Shown here in pieces: positions 1 through 8,228 of a stretch of DNA of 64,000 bases (the stretch's first letter is position 1; each line of letters begins with the position of its first letter). Source of the stretch: Thermoproteus sp. (GTDB lineage Archaea > Thermoproteota > Thermoprotei > Thermoproteales > Thermoproteaceae); NCBI GenBank assembly GCA_038893495.1, contig JAWARJ010000001.1, positions 248,001 to 312,000 on the forward strand, given 5' to 3'. The position numbers and the translations under genes were made by a program. A model generated the notes under the pieces. It did not search any database, was not told where the DNA came from, and was given only the letters and a program-made list of their open reading frames with translations.

Positions 1-863
1 TCTACGATGGGACGAATGCGGTGGCAGGCTCTATAGCCCTCATGGGCTACTATGTGGCGTTCGACGAGACGACGGGGACGCAGAGGCTCTACGTGGGTAC
101 ACCCATAGTGTTGAGCTATAGGGGCAAAACATACACATTGGTCACCGGGGGCATAATAGCGGCGGGGACCCCCAACCCCGCCCTCAACACCATGACGGCC
201 GTAGTGGTGGACATAAACGAATTTAGGGCTATCACCGGCATCACGACATACCGCACAATTGTCGTGACGTTAAAAAACCAGAACTACGTAACTCAGGTAC
301 AGAACGTCCTCAAGGCGATCTTCCCAAACGCCGAGGTCTTCTCGCCGCAGTCCATCGCCCAGACAATAACTGCGTTCTTCACTGGCCTTGAGTTGTTTTT
401 GGGTCTTGTTTCTGGTGTTTCTACTGTCATTACGGCGCTTTGGCTTTATGACACTATGACTATATCTGTCATACAGAGGACGAGAGAGTTTGGCATATTG
501 AGGGCTATAGGCTTCAAGAAGAGACAAATAACGGCTATGATGCTATATGAAGCCCTCATAATAGCCGCCATAGGCATAGCCGCAGGAGCCGCCATAATGG
601 CCCCACTAAGCCTAGTAAAGATAAACTTCTTCTCTCTCGCCGGGCAGAACACGGCCGCTACCGCCATAACCGCCGCTCCGAGAGGCCCGCGGGGCGGCCC
701 GTTTGGAGGGGCCAGCCAGCTTGGCACTGTGTCACTTTCGCCGGATCCCAGAATAGCCGCTATAGCGGCCTTGATAGTACTTGCCGTAAATCTAGTAGGC
801 GCGTTGGTCCCAGCGGTGAGGGCAGGGAGGCTCAACCTAGTGGACGCCTTGAGGTACGAGTAG
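1..863 (+). CDS. ABC transporter permease, MacB/FtsX type (C-terminal part, cut by window edge)
   Basis: The reading frame is open through the left edge, so this is the last ~287 residues of a larger protein. The GTG at 21 is only the first possible start inside the window. The visible part has a periplasmic-type beta-rich segment, then a transmembrane helix (around FFTGLELFLGLV), the typical FtsX/MacB cytoplasmic loop TREFGILRAIGFKKRQI, a second helix, a Gly/Pro-rich extracellular insert and a last helix ending near LVGALVPAVRAGR. Such permeases work with a LolD/MacB-type ATPase; a matching orphan ATPase lies at 11092-11760, but pairing is inference. Its stop abuts, tail to tail, the stop of cca. 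Confidence 0.85.
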   Translation, partial: YDGTNAVAGSIALMGYYVAFDETTGTQRLYVGTPIVLSYRGKTYTLVTGGIIAAGTPNPALNTMTAVVVDINEFRAITGITTYRTIVVTLKNQNYVTQVQNVLKAIFPNAEVFSPQSIAQTITAFFTGLELFLGLVSGVSTVITALWLYDTMTISVIQRTREFGILRAIGFKKRQITAMMLYEALIIAAIGIAAGAAIMAPLSLVKINFFSLAGQNTAATAITAAPRGPRGGPFGGASQLGTVSLSPDPRIAAIAALIVLAVNLVGALVPAVRAGRLNLVDALRYE

Positions 864-2156
864 CTAAGTGATCCACGTGTTTTTCGACGAGAGGTCGGGA
901 TAGACGCCTCTCCTCACCTCAAGGGGGGAGAGCCCCAGTTCCTTCAAGGCCCGGCCGACACAGTCCTCTACCTCCCTAATTTTCCTCCGCCTTATCACAT
1001 AGACTCTAGACCCCACGACGAAGGGCCCCACGACGTCGGCCCCCGCATATTTCTCCACGAATTTATCCACTGCGTCTTTATAGACAGGAGGCCCCTCGTG
1101 GAGCTCGTATTCGGGCAACGTCGGAGATTCGACTAAGAAAACCAAATCCACATAGGTCTTCTCGTCGCTTTCCACGCCGACCCTTAAGACCTTAAAGCCG
1201 CATTCCCTCAACTTGTTCCCTAGGGCTCTAGCGTACCTCTTATACATCCCCCAGACCACATCGGGAGGCCTTTGGGGATAGGAGAACTTCACGACCACTG
1301 CAGGCACGGAGAGGGCCCCCTCGACTCTAGGCGGAGAGAAGTAGGAGATAGAAGGCCGCTGGAGGAAACGCCTGGCGGCAAGGACGAAAGTGGACATAGA
1401 GGTTAGAGACACGGCGGCCGCCACGTTCCTATTGGGGTCCACCGGGTCTATTACCACCAGCGGGCTTTTGAACTTCCGCGCGGCCGCTTTGAGGTCTTTG
1501 TAGTGCCCTTCGGGATCTATGACAGTCCTGTAGGGCCTCCATCGAGCCGCCGCCTTTAAGACCTCGACGAAAGAGCCGTAGTGGACAGCCAGGAGCTCCG
1601 CCAGATATCCCGAAAAGCCCTCTACCTTCACCTCGGCCCCGTAGACGCCTATGCTCTTCATGAATTTCTTCAACAGGCGCACCTCAAGTCTCAACTGGTC
1701 GTTGAGCCTCGTCGTTAGGTATCTGTGATGTAGAGGTGACCTGTCCGCCGCGGTCAACACGGGCTCGCCCGGCCTCATCTCGAAACAGGGCACCACGTCG
1801 ACCTCTACGCCGTCTTCATACACCACCAGATAGGGATGTTCGGCGTATCTAGTCTCGACATTCAGACCGTCTCTCTCCATCTCCGACTTGATGGCGCCGA
1901 TCAGCCGATCTAGATAGCTCTTTTCGTGCCCCCTAGGCAGTATTACGAATACGTCCACGTCGACCCCCTCGGGGAGCCACGTCCCTCTGGCCGAAGAGCC
2001 CAATAGCTCCACAGAGCCCTCGACGCCGAGGCGCGACAATACGGCAGAGACGTAGTCCCTATATTTCGCCGAGATCCTTCTCACTCTCTCTACGAGCTCC
2101 TGCGGCGGCTCCACTAGAGCGGAGGCGGCCTTAATTACCTCCTCCAGCGACATCAA
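864..2156 (-). CDS. cca: CCA-adding enzyme (tRNA nucleotidyltransferase, archaeal class I)
   Basis: Adds CCA to tRNA 3' ends using CTP and ATP. The 430-residue length fits archaeal class I enzymes. The nucleotidyltransferase signature is clear: GSSARGT at about residues 53-59, followed by the metal-binding DVD at 66-68, with a third carboxylate in the EVDVVPCF segment near 118. The start overlaps the end of thpR by 4 nt (ATGA), so it is the distal gene of a tfeB-thpR-cca operon. The tRNA-Met gene in this window does not encode CCA, which agrees with a need for this enzyme. Confidence 0.95.
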   Translation of the reverse strand: MMSLEEVIKAASALVEPPQELVERVRRISAKYRDYVSAVLSRLGVEGSVELLGSSARGTWLPEGVDVDVFVILPRGHEKSYLDRLIGAIKSEMERDGLNVETRYAEHPYLVVYEDGVEVDVVPCFEMRPGEPVLTAADRSPLHHRYLTTRLNDQLRLEVRLLKKFMKSIGVYGAEVKVEGFSGYLAELLAVHYGSFVEVLKAAARWRPYRTVIDPEGHYKDLKAAARKFKSPLVVIDPVDPNRNVAAAVSLTSMSTFVLAARRFLQRPSISYFSPPRVEGALSVPAVVVKFSYPQRPPDVVWGMYKRYARALGNKLRECGFKVLRVGVESDEKTYVDLVFLVESPTLPEYELHEGPPVYKDAVDKFVEKYAGADVVGPFVVGSRVYVIRRRKIREVEDCVGRALKELGLSPLEVRRGVYPDLSSKNTWIT

Positions 2157-2713
2157 GCGAGCCTCTTCACGTAGAGGTCTTCGTAGATGGGGCCTCTTGG
2201 AGTTAAGGTGGACTTCTTCAACTTCACCTCGGCTACCTCCACCTCGCCGAAATAGTCGCCCCTATGGGCCTCTAAAAATGCGACGAGCTTGTCCTTATTC
2301 CTAGGCCCCTTGACTCTAGCCACTGTGAGGTGGGGCGTAAACTCCTCTTCCTCCTCGGCGAACTCTCTGGCGAGAGCCCTCACGTCTCGAGCCAACGCAA
2401 TTAGCTCCTCCCTGCCCCTGCCCACGTCGACCCAGACCACTCTGGGGTTCGAGGGGGTCGGAAAGGCCCCCACGCCCCTCAGCTCCAACACGAACCGCCG
2501 GTGGGCAAGCCCCTCCAGCCTCCTCGATATCTCGTCCAGCGTCCGCCTGGGCTGCTCGCCGAGGAAGATGAGCGTTATGTGGAGGTTGTGGGGCTCCACG
2601 GGCTTTAAGTCGGCCCCAGTCCCCAACAGGCCCCTCTGCAACCTCTCAACGGCCTCCACAACTCCCTTCGCCGATATGTCTACCGCTATGAAGGACCTAA
2701 TCCTTTCGCTCAT
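2153..2713 (-). CDS. thpR: RNA 2',3'-cyclic phosphodiesterase (2'-5' RNA ligase family, ThpR)
   Basis: 186 residues, the usual size for the 2H phosphoesterase family. The two HxTx motifs are present as HITLIF (about residue 45) and HLTVAR (about residue 128), which form the active site that opens 2',3'-cyclic phosphates or makes 2'-5' bonds in RNA. The ATG overlaps the 3' end of the TFE-beta gene by 17 nt, and the stop overlaps cca by 4 nt, so the three are translationally coupled. The natural substrate in archaea is not settled; a role in tRNA splicing or RNA end processing is inferred from the cca neighbour. Confidence 0.93.
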   Translation of the reverse strand: MSERIRSFIAVDISAKGVVEAVERLQRGLLGTGADLKPVEPHNLHITLIFLGEQPRRTLDEISRRLEGLAHRRFVLELRGVGAFPTPSNPRVVWVDVGRGREELIALARDVRALAREFAEEEEEFTPHLTVARVKGPRNKDKLVAFLEAHRGDYFGEVEVAEVKLKKSTLTPRGPIYEDLYVKRLA

Positions 2714-3152
2714 GGATCAGCGACATGGACCACCTCGTTATGAGCTCGCAGTGTAGGGGATCTACGAAGCCGAATCCGCACCTCTCGGCATATGGGCATA
2801 CAGTACAGGGGATCGATAGTAGGAGTTGAAGCTCTTCGCTCAACTTGCCCACATCGAACCTAGAGGCCTCTTCGGTCTTCTCGCGCAGTTCAGACAGCAC
2901 CTTATAGGCCTTTTCGGTAAGCCTCACGATGTATACCCCCCTCCTCTCGCCGCCTATCCTCTCCTTCTTTATTAGCCCCCTCTTCTCGAGGCGGCCCAAG
3001 ATGGGGAGGCCTGTCTTGCTGTCGATCCCTATGTACTTCCAGAGGTTCCTCTGCTGGTAGCTACCGCCCAGCCTCTCCAAGCCCTGGAGGATCTGTATTT
3101 CTATCTCGGTGAGGGTCTCCTCCCCCTCGACGCTCTGAGGCTCGCTGGCCAC
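2697..3152 (-). CDS. tfeB: Transcription factor E beta subunit (TFE-beta, RPC39/RPC34 homologue)
   Basis: I read this as a 151-residue protein starting at GTG 3152. A winged-helix domain fills the N-terminal half (the EIEIQILQGLERLGG to GLIKKERIGGERRG stretch). The C-terminus has the cubane Fe-S signature of TFE-beta/RPC39: PC-x2-CP-x4-C-x2-G-x3-P-x2-C followed by a conserved Trp. TFE-beta pairs with TFE-alpha to help promoter opening by archaeal RNA polymerase. The frame stays open upstream to an ATG at 3392, but that extension encodes transmembrane helices of the neighbouring broken DUF996 gene. A TATA-like element at 3170-3182 lies about 24 nt upstream of the GTG, which supports the short start and a leaderless mRNA. 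Confidence 0.85.
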   Translation of the reverse strand: MASEPQSVEGEETLTEIEIQILQGLERLGGSYQQRNLWKYIGIDSKTGLPILGRLEKRGLIKKERIGGERRGVYIVRLTEKAYKVLSELREKTEEASRFDVGKLSEELQLLLSIPCTVCPYAERCGFGFVDPLHCELITRWSMSLIHERKD

Positions 3153-3169
3153 ATACCGACATATGGAAA

Positions 3170-3182
3170 GCTTAATAAGCTT
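3170..3182 (-). promoter_or_regulatory. TATA box for tfeB
   Basis: Minus-strand element around CTTATTAAG, about 24 nt upstream of the GTG at 3152. It decides in favour of the short start of tfeB and lies inside the frame that continues from the DUF996 remnant. Confidence 0.6.
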
Positions 3183-3206
3183 TGAGATTTGTCGCGAAGG
3201 AGGAGG

Positions 3207-3718
3207 CCGGCAAAAACTTAGGACGTCCTTAAACTTGTTGAACCCCAATATCGCATAGATGCTTCCGACCAGCCCGAAGATGGCGCCAATGAGCACCACG
3301 AAGGTCAAGGCGCCTATCCAGTACCATTTGGCGGCCGGCTCAAAGTCGGAGACACCACTGGACCTGGCCAGCTCCAAATAGGCCTTTCTCAATGAAATAA
3401 GTCCCTACCACTATGAAGACCCATAGGACTATCCAAAACGCGACTATGACCGCAATAGGGCTGGAAAGCGAATTGTAGGTGTCCCAATATGCACCGTAGG
3501 GGGTTCAAGGAGAGTATGCCTAGGAATAACGCTATAATGGCTATAATGCCGCCTATGAAGTCGACTATCACAGCGATTAAGGCGTTTTTGAATATGGACC
3601 CGTTGTTGTAGACGTCGGCGAGCTTCTTGAAGGCTATCAGCACAATCACGAGACCCGCCAGCGCCAATACGGGCCCATCGCGAATGAACACTAGTAACGA
3701 AAATATTACGCCTAACAT
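3207..3718 (-). pseudogene. DUF996-family membrane protein, frameshifted
   Basis: The first ~75 residues from ATG 3718 (helices around LALAGLVIVLIAFKKLADVYN and ALIAVIVDFIGGIIAI) match the DUF996 pattern, then the frame is lost. Reading resumes in a second frame (SSPIAVIVAFWIVLWVF..TYFIEK) after one extra C in a run of five at about 3499-3503, and in a third frame (AYLELARSSG..WYWIGAL) after one extra base at about 3383-3387. The C-terminal helix then runs without a stop into tfeB, so a third lesion near 3222 is likely. A TATA-like element (TTTAAAT, about 3796-3806) lies upstream. Two or three indels in ~330 bp indicate a decaying gene; sequencing error is the alternative. Confidence 0.75.
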
Positions 3719-3821
3719 GCCGAGCGGGCCGGCAGATTTTATGTCTTCTTTAGGCGGCGCTACTGGTTGGCCTATGTGGGAGATAGTATATCGCCTATTT
3801 AAATTTAACTGGATATATCGA

Positions 3822-4724
3822 TTATACGTAAAGTTCTATATTCAATGTTTTACCTAGTTCATTTAGTAAATCTCTTATGGGGGTTTCAGTGGACTCCGCG
3901 GCCTTGGCTATATCCTTTTGGGTTACCTCAAGGCCTACTATGAAACAGGCGAAGTACACCGACACGGCGGCGAGGACTTGCGGCTTCCTGCCGTTACGTA
4001 TACGGGGCGAGCGCGTTATGTGCTCCAAGAGGTGGGCCGCTACCCTCTGTACCTGCGCCCCGGTTTCCTCCTGGAGGCCCAAGGCGGAGACTATACGGGG
4101 TATGTAGACCTTGGGGTCCACCCTCGGCATCTTCTCGCCGGCTTGCGACATATATCTCAGAAACTCCATATAGGCTGACATGAAGTCGCCCCTATTGAGG
4201 CCTGCCTTCTCCACCAGCGAGCGGTAGGTGACGGCCCCTATGCCGTGTCGCTTTATGGCGAAATACAGCGCTGCGGCGTAGCCCTCACGCCTAGGCGCTC
4301 TGAAACCCATCTCGTAGGCCTTCTTGTATAGATGTACGGCCTCGTCCACGATGGCTTTGGGCACACCTAACAGCTCCCGCACCGCGTCGTAGAACTCCCT
4401 CATGTCCACCTCAAGCCTCTCGGAGGCTGACGTGATGGGCTTGGCTGCGTGTTTGAGCCTTATTGCCCTCAACTTGTCTGATATCTTTATGGTGCCGCGC
4501 TCTATATCGCCCAGCTCGGTGCCCGAAGTCCCTATGAAGGCCCTCGACGACTCGGGCTTCCTCCACTCGGGGCCTAGGTCCACTATGCCCTCCTTAATGA
4601 TCGTCCCGCACTCCGTACAGATTATAGAGCCCCGTTCGTAATCTATATGGACTTTATTTACCGCCCCACAGTGGGGACATACGAGGTCTTGATCTGCTAT
4701 CCCCGCCAAAATCCGCCTTGTCAT
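3822..4724 (-). CDS. tfb: Transcription initiation factor IIB (TFB)
   Basis: 300 residues, the normal archaeal TFB length. The N-terminal zinc ribbon has Cys at 16, 19, 36 and 39 (CPHC..CTEC), followed by the B-reader/linker segment with GPEWRKPE and two cyclin folds (about 100-195 and 200-300). TFB binds TBP-TATA-BRE and recruits RNA polymerase. The start overlaps the stop of gar1 by 4 nt (ATGA), and the gar1-tfb pair is a common archaeal arrangement. The frame ends 18 nt before the AT-rich promoter stretch used by the DUF996 gene. Confidence 0.97.
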   Translation of the reverse strand: MTRRILAGIADQDLVCPHCGAVNKVHIDYERGSIICTECGTIIKEGIVDLGPEWRKPESSRAFIGTSGTELGDIERGTIKISDKLRAIRLKHAAKPITSASERLEVDMREFYDAVRELLGVPKAIVDEAVHLYKKAYEMGFRAPRREGYAAALYFAIKRHGIGAVTYRSLVEKAGLNRGDFMSAYMEFLRYMSQAGEKMPRVDPKVYIPRIVSALGLQEETGAQVQRVAAHLLEHITRSPRIRNGRKPQVLAAVSVYFACFIVGLEVTQKDIAKAAESTETPIRDLLNELGKTLNIELYV

Positions 4725-4972
4725 ACTCCTTTCTTCCTCTTGAGGTCTACCTCCCTCACGTAGAGGGCCTGCCCCAGAGTTGAATTGTCCAGAGAGACAG
4801 GCTTCACAAGTCCATATGGGCTGTTGACGTTGCCTATTACGTCATAGAGGACTCCCACCTTTTTCATTGTATAGGTATAAACCGTAATATATAGTGGGGG
4901 CACTTGAGAGAGCTTTACTACAAGATTCTTTAATTTAGTATAGTGAAGAGCATAACCAATACGCCTAAGCAT
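4721..4972 (-). CDS. gar1: H/ACA RNP protein Gar1
   Basis: 83 residues from ATG 4972 (MLRRIGYAL..). The six-stranded barrel signature VGVLYDVIGNVNSPYGLVK, with the IGNV and SPY elements, is typical of Gar1. Gar1 works with Cbf5, Nop10 and L7Ae in pseudouridylation guided by H/ACA RNAs. The frame is open further upstream (to 5020), but a TATA box at 4989-5000 places the transcript start at about 4972, which selects the shorter start. Translationally coupled to tfb. Confidence 0.9.
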   Translation of the reverse strand: MLRRIGYALHYTKLKNLVVKLSQVPPLYITVYTYTMKKVGVLYDVIGNVNSPYGLVKPVSLDNSTLGQALYVREVDLKRKKGV

Positions 4973-4988
4973 ATGTAGTAGAGGCCCC

Positions 4989-5000
4989 ATATTATTAAAG
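4989..5000 (-). promoter_or_regulatory. TATA box for gar1-tfb
   Basis: Minus-strand CTTTAATAAT element centred about 23-25 nt before ATG 4972; implies a leaderless gar1 transcript and rules out the longer in-frame start. Confidence 0.65.
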
Positions 5001-5068
5001 GTAACCCCCCTGCGGGGCATATTCTTTGCGTCTTACCTCCACGTCTGGGCGCCGACCCCAATCGGTGT

Positions 5069-5080
5069 TAAAATTTATAA
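5069..5080 (+). promoter_or_regulatory. TATA box for the S8e-SRP19-GPN operon
   Basis: AAATTTATAA element. About 25 nt downstream lies an in-frame GTG at 5101, three codons before the ATG at 5110; either could be the S8e start. It excludes the longer open frame from 5026, which overlaps the promoter. Confidence 0.6.
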
Positions 5081-5109
5081 TTGGCGCCAATGTGGAGGCC
5101 GTGAAGTCC

Positions 5110-5493
5110 ATGGCCTTTTACCAAGGGAACGACTTGAGGAAGCCCACTGGCGGCATGAAGAGGAGAGTAGCTAAAGTGAAGCGGAAGGCCCTCTGCGGCG
5201 GCCCCGCCAGAGTGCCCAAGCTGGGCCCCCAGGAGGTGGAGGTGGAGAGGGTGACTGGCGGCAACATAAAGGTGAGGCTTAAGTCGGTCCAATACGCCAA
5301 CGTCTATATACCCAAAGAGAAGAAAGTCGTAAAGGCTAAGATAATCTCTATAATTTCCACCCCCTCCAATCCCGACTTCGCCAAGAAGGGCCAGATCGTC
5401 AAGGGGGCGGTAATACAGACCGAGGCGGGCAGGGCGGTGGTCACATCCCGTCCGGGACAGGACGGGGTAGTAAACGCTGTGCTTGTTGGATGA
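5110..5493 (+). CDS. rps8e: 30S ribosomal protein S8e
   Basis: 127 residues from ATG 5110. The N-terminus FYQGNDLRKPTGG is the S8e signature, followed by the basic MKRRVAKVKRK stretch and a beta-rich C-terminal half (TPSNPDFAKKGQIVKGAVI). It binds 16S rRNA in the small subunit. A start at GTG 5101 (three residues longer) is possible because it fits the TATA spacing. The stop overlaps the SRP19 start (ATGA). Confidence 0.95.
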   Translation: MAFYQGNDLRKPTGGMKRRVAKVKRKALCGGPARVPKLGPQEVEVERVTGGNIKVRLKSVQYANVYIPKEKKVVKAKIISIISTPSNPDFAKKGQIVKGAVIQTEAGRAVVTSRPGQDGVVNAVLVG

Positions 5494-5777
5494 AAAAGAA
5501 GGGGGGCAGAATCCTCTGGCTCCTCTACATAGACGCGACAGTTCCTAGATCGCGAGGCAGGATACTGTCCAAGAAGATCGCCGTTCCCCGCCCCACAGTG
5601 GAGGAGGTGGCTAAGGCTCTAGACAGCCTCGGCGTTAAGTACGAGGTTTATAGAGATAAGAAGCACCCCGCGTTGTGGTTCGACGAGAGGGGAGCTGGCT
5701 ACGTTCTAGTATATACAGACAACTTGAAGGAAGTCGCGAGGAAGGTCGCCGAGGAGATAGCAAAATCTCGGAGGTAA
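5490..5777 (+). CDS. srp19: Signal recognition particle 19 kDa protein (SRP19)
   Basis: 95 residues, within the archaeal range. The YIDATVPRSRGRILSKK motif and the following AVPRPTVEEVAKALDSLG segment are the SRP19 RNA-binding core. SRP19 binds helices 6 and 8 of SRP RNA and promotes SRP54 binding. Start overlaps S8e by 4 nt; stop TAA overlaps the GPN GTPase ATG by one base (TAATG). Confidence 0.95.
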   Translation: MKKKGGRILWLLYIDATVPRSRGRILSKKIAVPRPTVEEVAKALDSLGVKYEVYRDKKHPALWFDERGAGYVLVYTDNLKEVARKVAEEIAKSRR

Positions 5778-6526
5778 TGCTGGTCGTATTCTTTATAGGC
5801 ACTGCGGGCAGCGGGAAGTCCACTTTAGTCTCGGCGTTGTACAACTGGATGGATGAACAGGGATATGACGTGGCTGTAGTCAACTTGGACCCCGCCGCCG
5901 AGTACCTCCCCTATGTCCCCGACGTCGACATTAGGGAGAAGATAAACGCGAGGAAGATAATGAGGCAGTTCAAGCTGGGGCCTAACGCCTCCATAATAGC
6001 CTCTGTCGATATGGCGGTGGCCGATGCGGATAGGATAAAAGAAGAGATAGGCGCCATCGGGGCCCCCGTGGTGCTGGTCGACACGCCAGGCCAGATGGAG
6101 CTTTTCGCCTTTAGGGAAAGCGGGTCCTATCTCGTGAGGCGGCTCTCCGACACCCACAACGTGGTGGTCTATGTCGGCGACGCTACCTACATGCAGACGC
6201 CAGAGGGCTTCGCAACCACCGCCCTATTGGCCCTATCGGCCAGAATAAGATTTAAACTCCCAGAGATCATAGCCGTCAACAAGATAGATCTGCTGAACGA
6301 AGAGCAGCTGGAGAGGATATCCACTTGGGCCAGCGACTCGGAGGCTCTGGCGGACCTGCTGGAGACCTCGCAGTTGGAGCGGGAGCTACTCAGAGCCGCG
6401 TCGAGCCTCGGCGGGGTGGGCGATCTGGTCTTCGTCTCGGCCCTAAACGGCACGGGTCTCGACAAGCTCTACTACGCGATCCAGCTACACTACACGGGGG
6501 GAGAGGACCAGCAGATGCCGCCGTGA
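5777..6526 (+). CDS. GPN-loop GTPase
   Basis: 249 residues from ATG 5777. Walker A GTAGSGKST at 8-16, the family-defining GPN tripeptide at 68-70, the G3-type DTPGQ segment and the G4 motif NKID are all present. GPN GTPases form dimers; eukaryotic relatives help assemble or import RNA polymerase II, and the archaeal role is less clear. Third gene of the S8e-SRP19 operon, overlapping SRP19 by one base. An earlier in-frame start (5675) lies inside SRP19 and is unlikely. One base separates its stop from the convergent L21e stop. Confidence 0.95.
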   Translation: MLVVFFIGTAGSGKSTLVSALYNWMDEQGYDVAVVNLDPAAEYLPYVPDVDIREKINARKIMRQFKLGPNASIIASVDMAVADADRIKEEIGAIGAPVVLVDTPGQMELFAFRESGSYLVRRLSDTHNVVVYVGDATYMQTPEGFATTALLALSARIRFKLPEIIAVNKIDLLNEEQLERISTWASDSEALADLLETSQLERELLRAASSLGGVGDLVFVSALNGTGLDKLYYAIQLHYTGGEDQQMPP

Positions 6527-6527
6527 A

Positions 6528-6824
6528 TTAGCCCCTAAAGGGCACTAGGTGTTCGGGCGTTACTACGAGCTTCTTGGTCTTAGAGCCCACCTCCACCAGC
6601 ACTATATATGCGTCGCCCTGCCTCCCAGCCACAAGCCCCACCTTGCCTTGGTACCTCCTATGGGGCGCCGACTTGATGAACGTGGGGTCTATATCTATGA
6701 CGACCCTATCGCCCTCCTTGTATTCGTACATGAGCCTCGAAAGTCCGCCCAGCCCCCGCTCTCTGGGCTTTTTGGACAGCAACTTACGGCTCTTATATCT
6801 ATATCCGTGAGTCCTCTTGGGCAT
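6528..6824 (-). CDS. rpl21e: 50S ribosomal protein L21e
   Basis: 98 residues; starts PKRTHGYRYKSRKLL, with the SH3-like core KEGDRVVIDIDPTFIKSAPHRRYQGKVG, both typical of L21e. Divergently transcribed from rpoF; a TATA-like element TTTATAAA around 6843-6850 sits between the two genes. Confidence 0.96.
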   Translation of the reverse strand: MPKRTHGYRYKSRKLLSKKPRERGLGGLSRLMYEYKEGDRVVIDIDPTFIKSAPHRRYQGKVGLVAGRQGDAYIVLVEVGSKTKKLVVTPEHLVPFRG

Positions 6825-6886
6825 AGACGCTGATTTGACCGCGTTTATAAAACTTGTGCCTATAGAGACTTTAAAACCCCCACGTA

Positions 6887-7228
6887 GTGCTGTTTGTGAG
6901 CGTGAAGAGGATTAGGAAGTCGACAGATGTGACGAACGCCAAGGCACTCCAAGTGCTCAAAGAGTTCAGCCAGAGCTTCGAGCTCAACGAAATGCGGAGG
7001 AAGACCATAGACTTCCTCGAGAAGGTCACCCCCACGCCGGCCGACGCCGCCGAGGCGAAAGTAGAGGAATTGATATCTAGATTCGGCTTCGCGAGGGTGA
7101 CGGCCATACAGCTGGTCAACATAATGCCTGAAGACGTCGACGAGCTCAAAGCCCTTCTTCAAATGTTGGAACGCCGCGACTTCTCAGACGACGAGATCAA
7201 AGAGATGTTGAAGGTATTGCGGTCATGA
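6887..7228 (+). CDS. rpoF: RNA polymerase subunit F (Rpb4 homologue)
   Basis: 113 residues from GTG 6887. Helical Rpb4/RpoF protein with a C-terminal HRDC-like domain (RFGFARVTAIQLVNIMPED). It pairs with RpoE (Rpb7) to form the RNA polymerase stalk. A TATA element CTTTAAAAC at about 6869-6877 would put the transcript start near the second in-frame GTG at 6896 (MSVKRIRKS, 110 residues), so that start is a real alternative. Overlaps the DUF655 gene by 4 nt. Confidence 0.92.
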   Translation: MLFVSVKRIRKSTDVTNAKALQVLKEFSQSFELNEMRRKTIDFLEKVTPTPADAAEAKVEELISRFGFARVTAIQLVNIMPEDVDELKALLQMLERRDFSDDEIKEMLKVLRS

Positions 7229-7803
7229 GGCGTAGAGAGGAGTACGGCTACGTCATAGACGTCATCCCGCCTGAACTGGCCGCATATAAGCTTCCGGCAA
7301 AAATCAGGAGGGAGTTCCCCCGCGACTCGTCCTACGCCCACATACTCGGCGAGGACCATTTCACGTTGTTGGAGGTGACCCTTAAGCCGGGGGCCAAGGT
7401 CGAAATAGGCGAGAGGGTCTACATAGGCCCCGGGCAGAGGGACAAGGTGGATAAAATTGTTAGGAGAATACGGTACGAAGACCTCCAGCCCCCCGCCAGA
7501 GAGGCCCTGGCCCAGATAGTCCGCCAGATCGTAGCCTCTCAAGAGCAGCGGTTCGTCGATTGGTTCAATAAGGCGGGGCCCTTGACGATAAAAATGCATT
7601 CCCTCGAATTGCTACAAGGCATAGGCAAGAAGAAAGTCCAAGAGATTCTCGCAGAGAGGAGAAAGAAGCCCTTCGAAAATTATGAAGACATCAAAAAGAG
7701 GGTAGGTATAGACCTAGTAGAGCTCCTGACCGACAGAATACTCACAGAGCTACAGGGGAAGGACCCCTACTATATGTTCGCAAGCCCTCCACCCCAAGAA
7801 TAG
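7225..7803 (+). CDS. DUF655 family protein, putative RNA-binding
   Basis: 192 residues. N-terminal OB-like region (FTLLEVTLKPGAKVEIGERVYIG) followed by a C-terminal helix-hairpin-helix segment (LLQGIGKKKVQEILAER), the DUF655 architecture. The rpoF-DUF655 pair, joined here by an ATGA overlap, is conserved in archaea. The molecular function is unknown; nucleic-acid binding is inferred from the domains. Convergent with aIF5A, with no spacer. Confidence 0.93.
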   Translation: MRRREEYGYVIDVIPPELAAYKLPAKIRREFPRDSSYAHILGEDHFTLLEVTLKPGAKVEIGERVYIGPGQRDKVDKIVRRIRYEDLQPPAREALAQIVRQIVASQEQRFVDWFNKAGPLTIKMHSLELLQGIGKKKVQEILAERRKKPFENYEDIKKRVGIDLVELLTDRILTELQGKDPYYMFASPPPQE

Positions 7804-8202
7804 CTATTTCACTCTCGTAATTTTGTACCGATCCAGTATCTGCCAGACCTCCACCTCGACGCCGTTGGCCAGCTTGCCCTTGGCCTCGTCCTCTACATAC
7901 TTCATGGGGACCTCTATGGTCTTGTAGTCCCTCATGTCCATGAGCTGTACGGTGTCGCCAGAAATAGCGAGGACCTGCGCTGTGAACTTCTCGATTATGG
8001 GCACCTCGACCTGCGTGTCGACGGGGACACTGAGGGTCCTCTTGACGTTATCGAAAAGCCCCACGGCGACGACTCTGGCTTTGGCCGAGCCGTGTTTGCC
8101 CGTCTTCGACTTCTCTATCTCGACGACTCGACAGGGCTCTCCATCTATCACTATGTAGGAGCCCTCCTTCAACTCGCCGACTTCTACATATTTAGTGCTC
8201 AT
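7804..8202 (-). CDS. eif5a: Translation initiation factor 5A (aIF5A)
   Basis: 132 residues with an N-terminal SH3-like domain and a C-terminal OB domain. The hypusine/deoxyhypusine loop [10 protein letters not shown] is intact, with the modified lysine at 36. It helps ribosomes through difficult peptide bonds. ATG 8202 lies about 23 nt downstream of a minus-strand TATA (TAATTATAA, near 8225), so the mRNA is probably leaderless. Confidence 0.97.
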   Translation of the reverse strand: MSTKYVEVGELKEGSYIVIDGEPCRVVEIEKSKTGKHGSAKARVVAVGLFDNVKRTLSVPVDTQVEVPIIEKFTAQVLAISGDTVQLMDMRDYKTIEVPMKYVEDEAKGKLANGVEVEVWQILDRYKITRVK

Positions 8203-8228
8203 ATGGCGTTGAACTTGAGGGGTTATAA

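Noticed and set aside
446-835. 129-codon antisense ORF within the permease gene
   Set aside because: Shadow of GC-rich codons; the plus-strand frame encodes clear transmembrane helices and the FtsX loop.
4973-5020. Longer N-terminus for Gar1 from 5020
   Set aside because: The TATA box lies within it, and the Gar1 core begins right after ATG 4972.
5026-5109. Longer N-terminus for S8e from ATG 5026
   Set aside because: It would cover the TATA box at 5069-5080 and add residues that S8e proteins lack.
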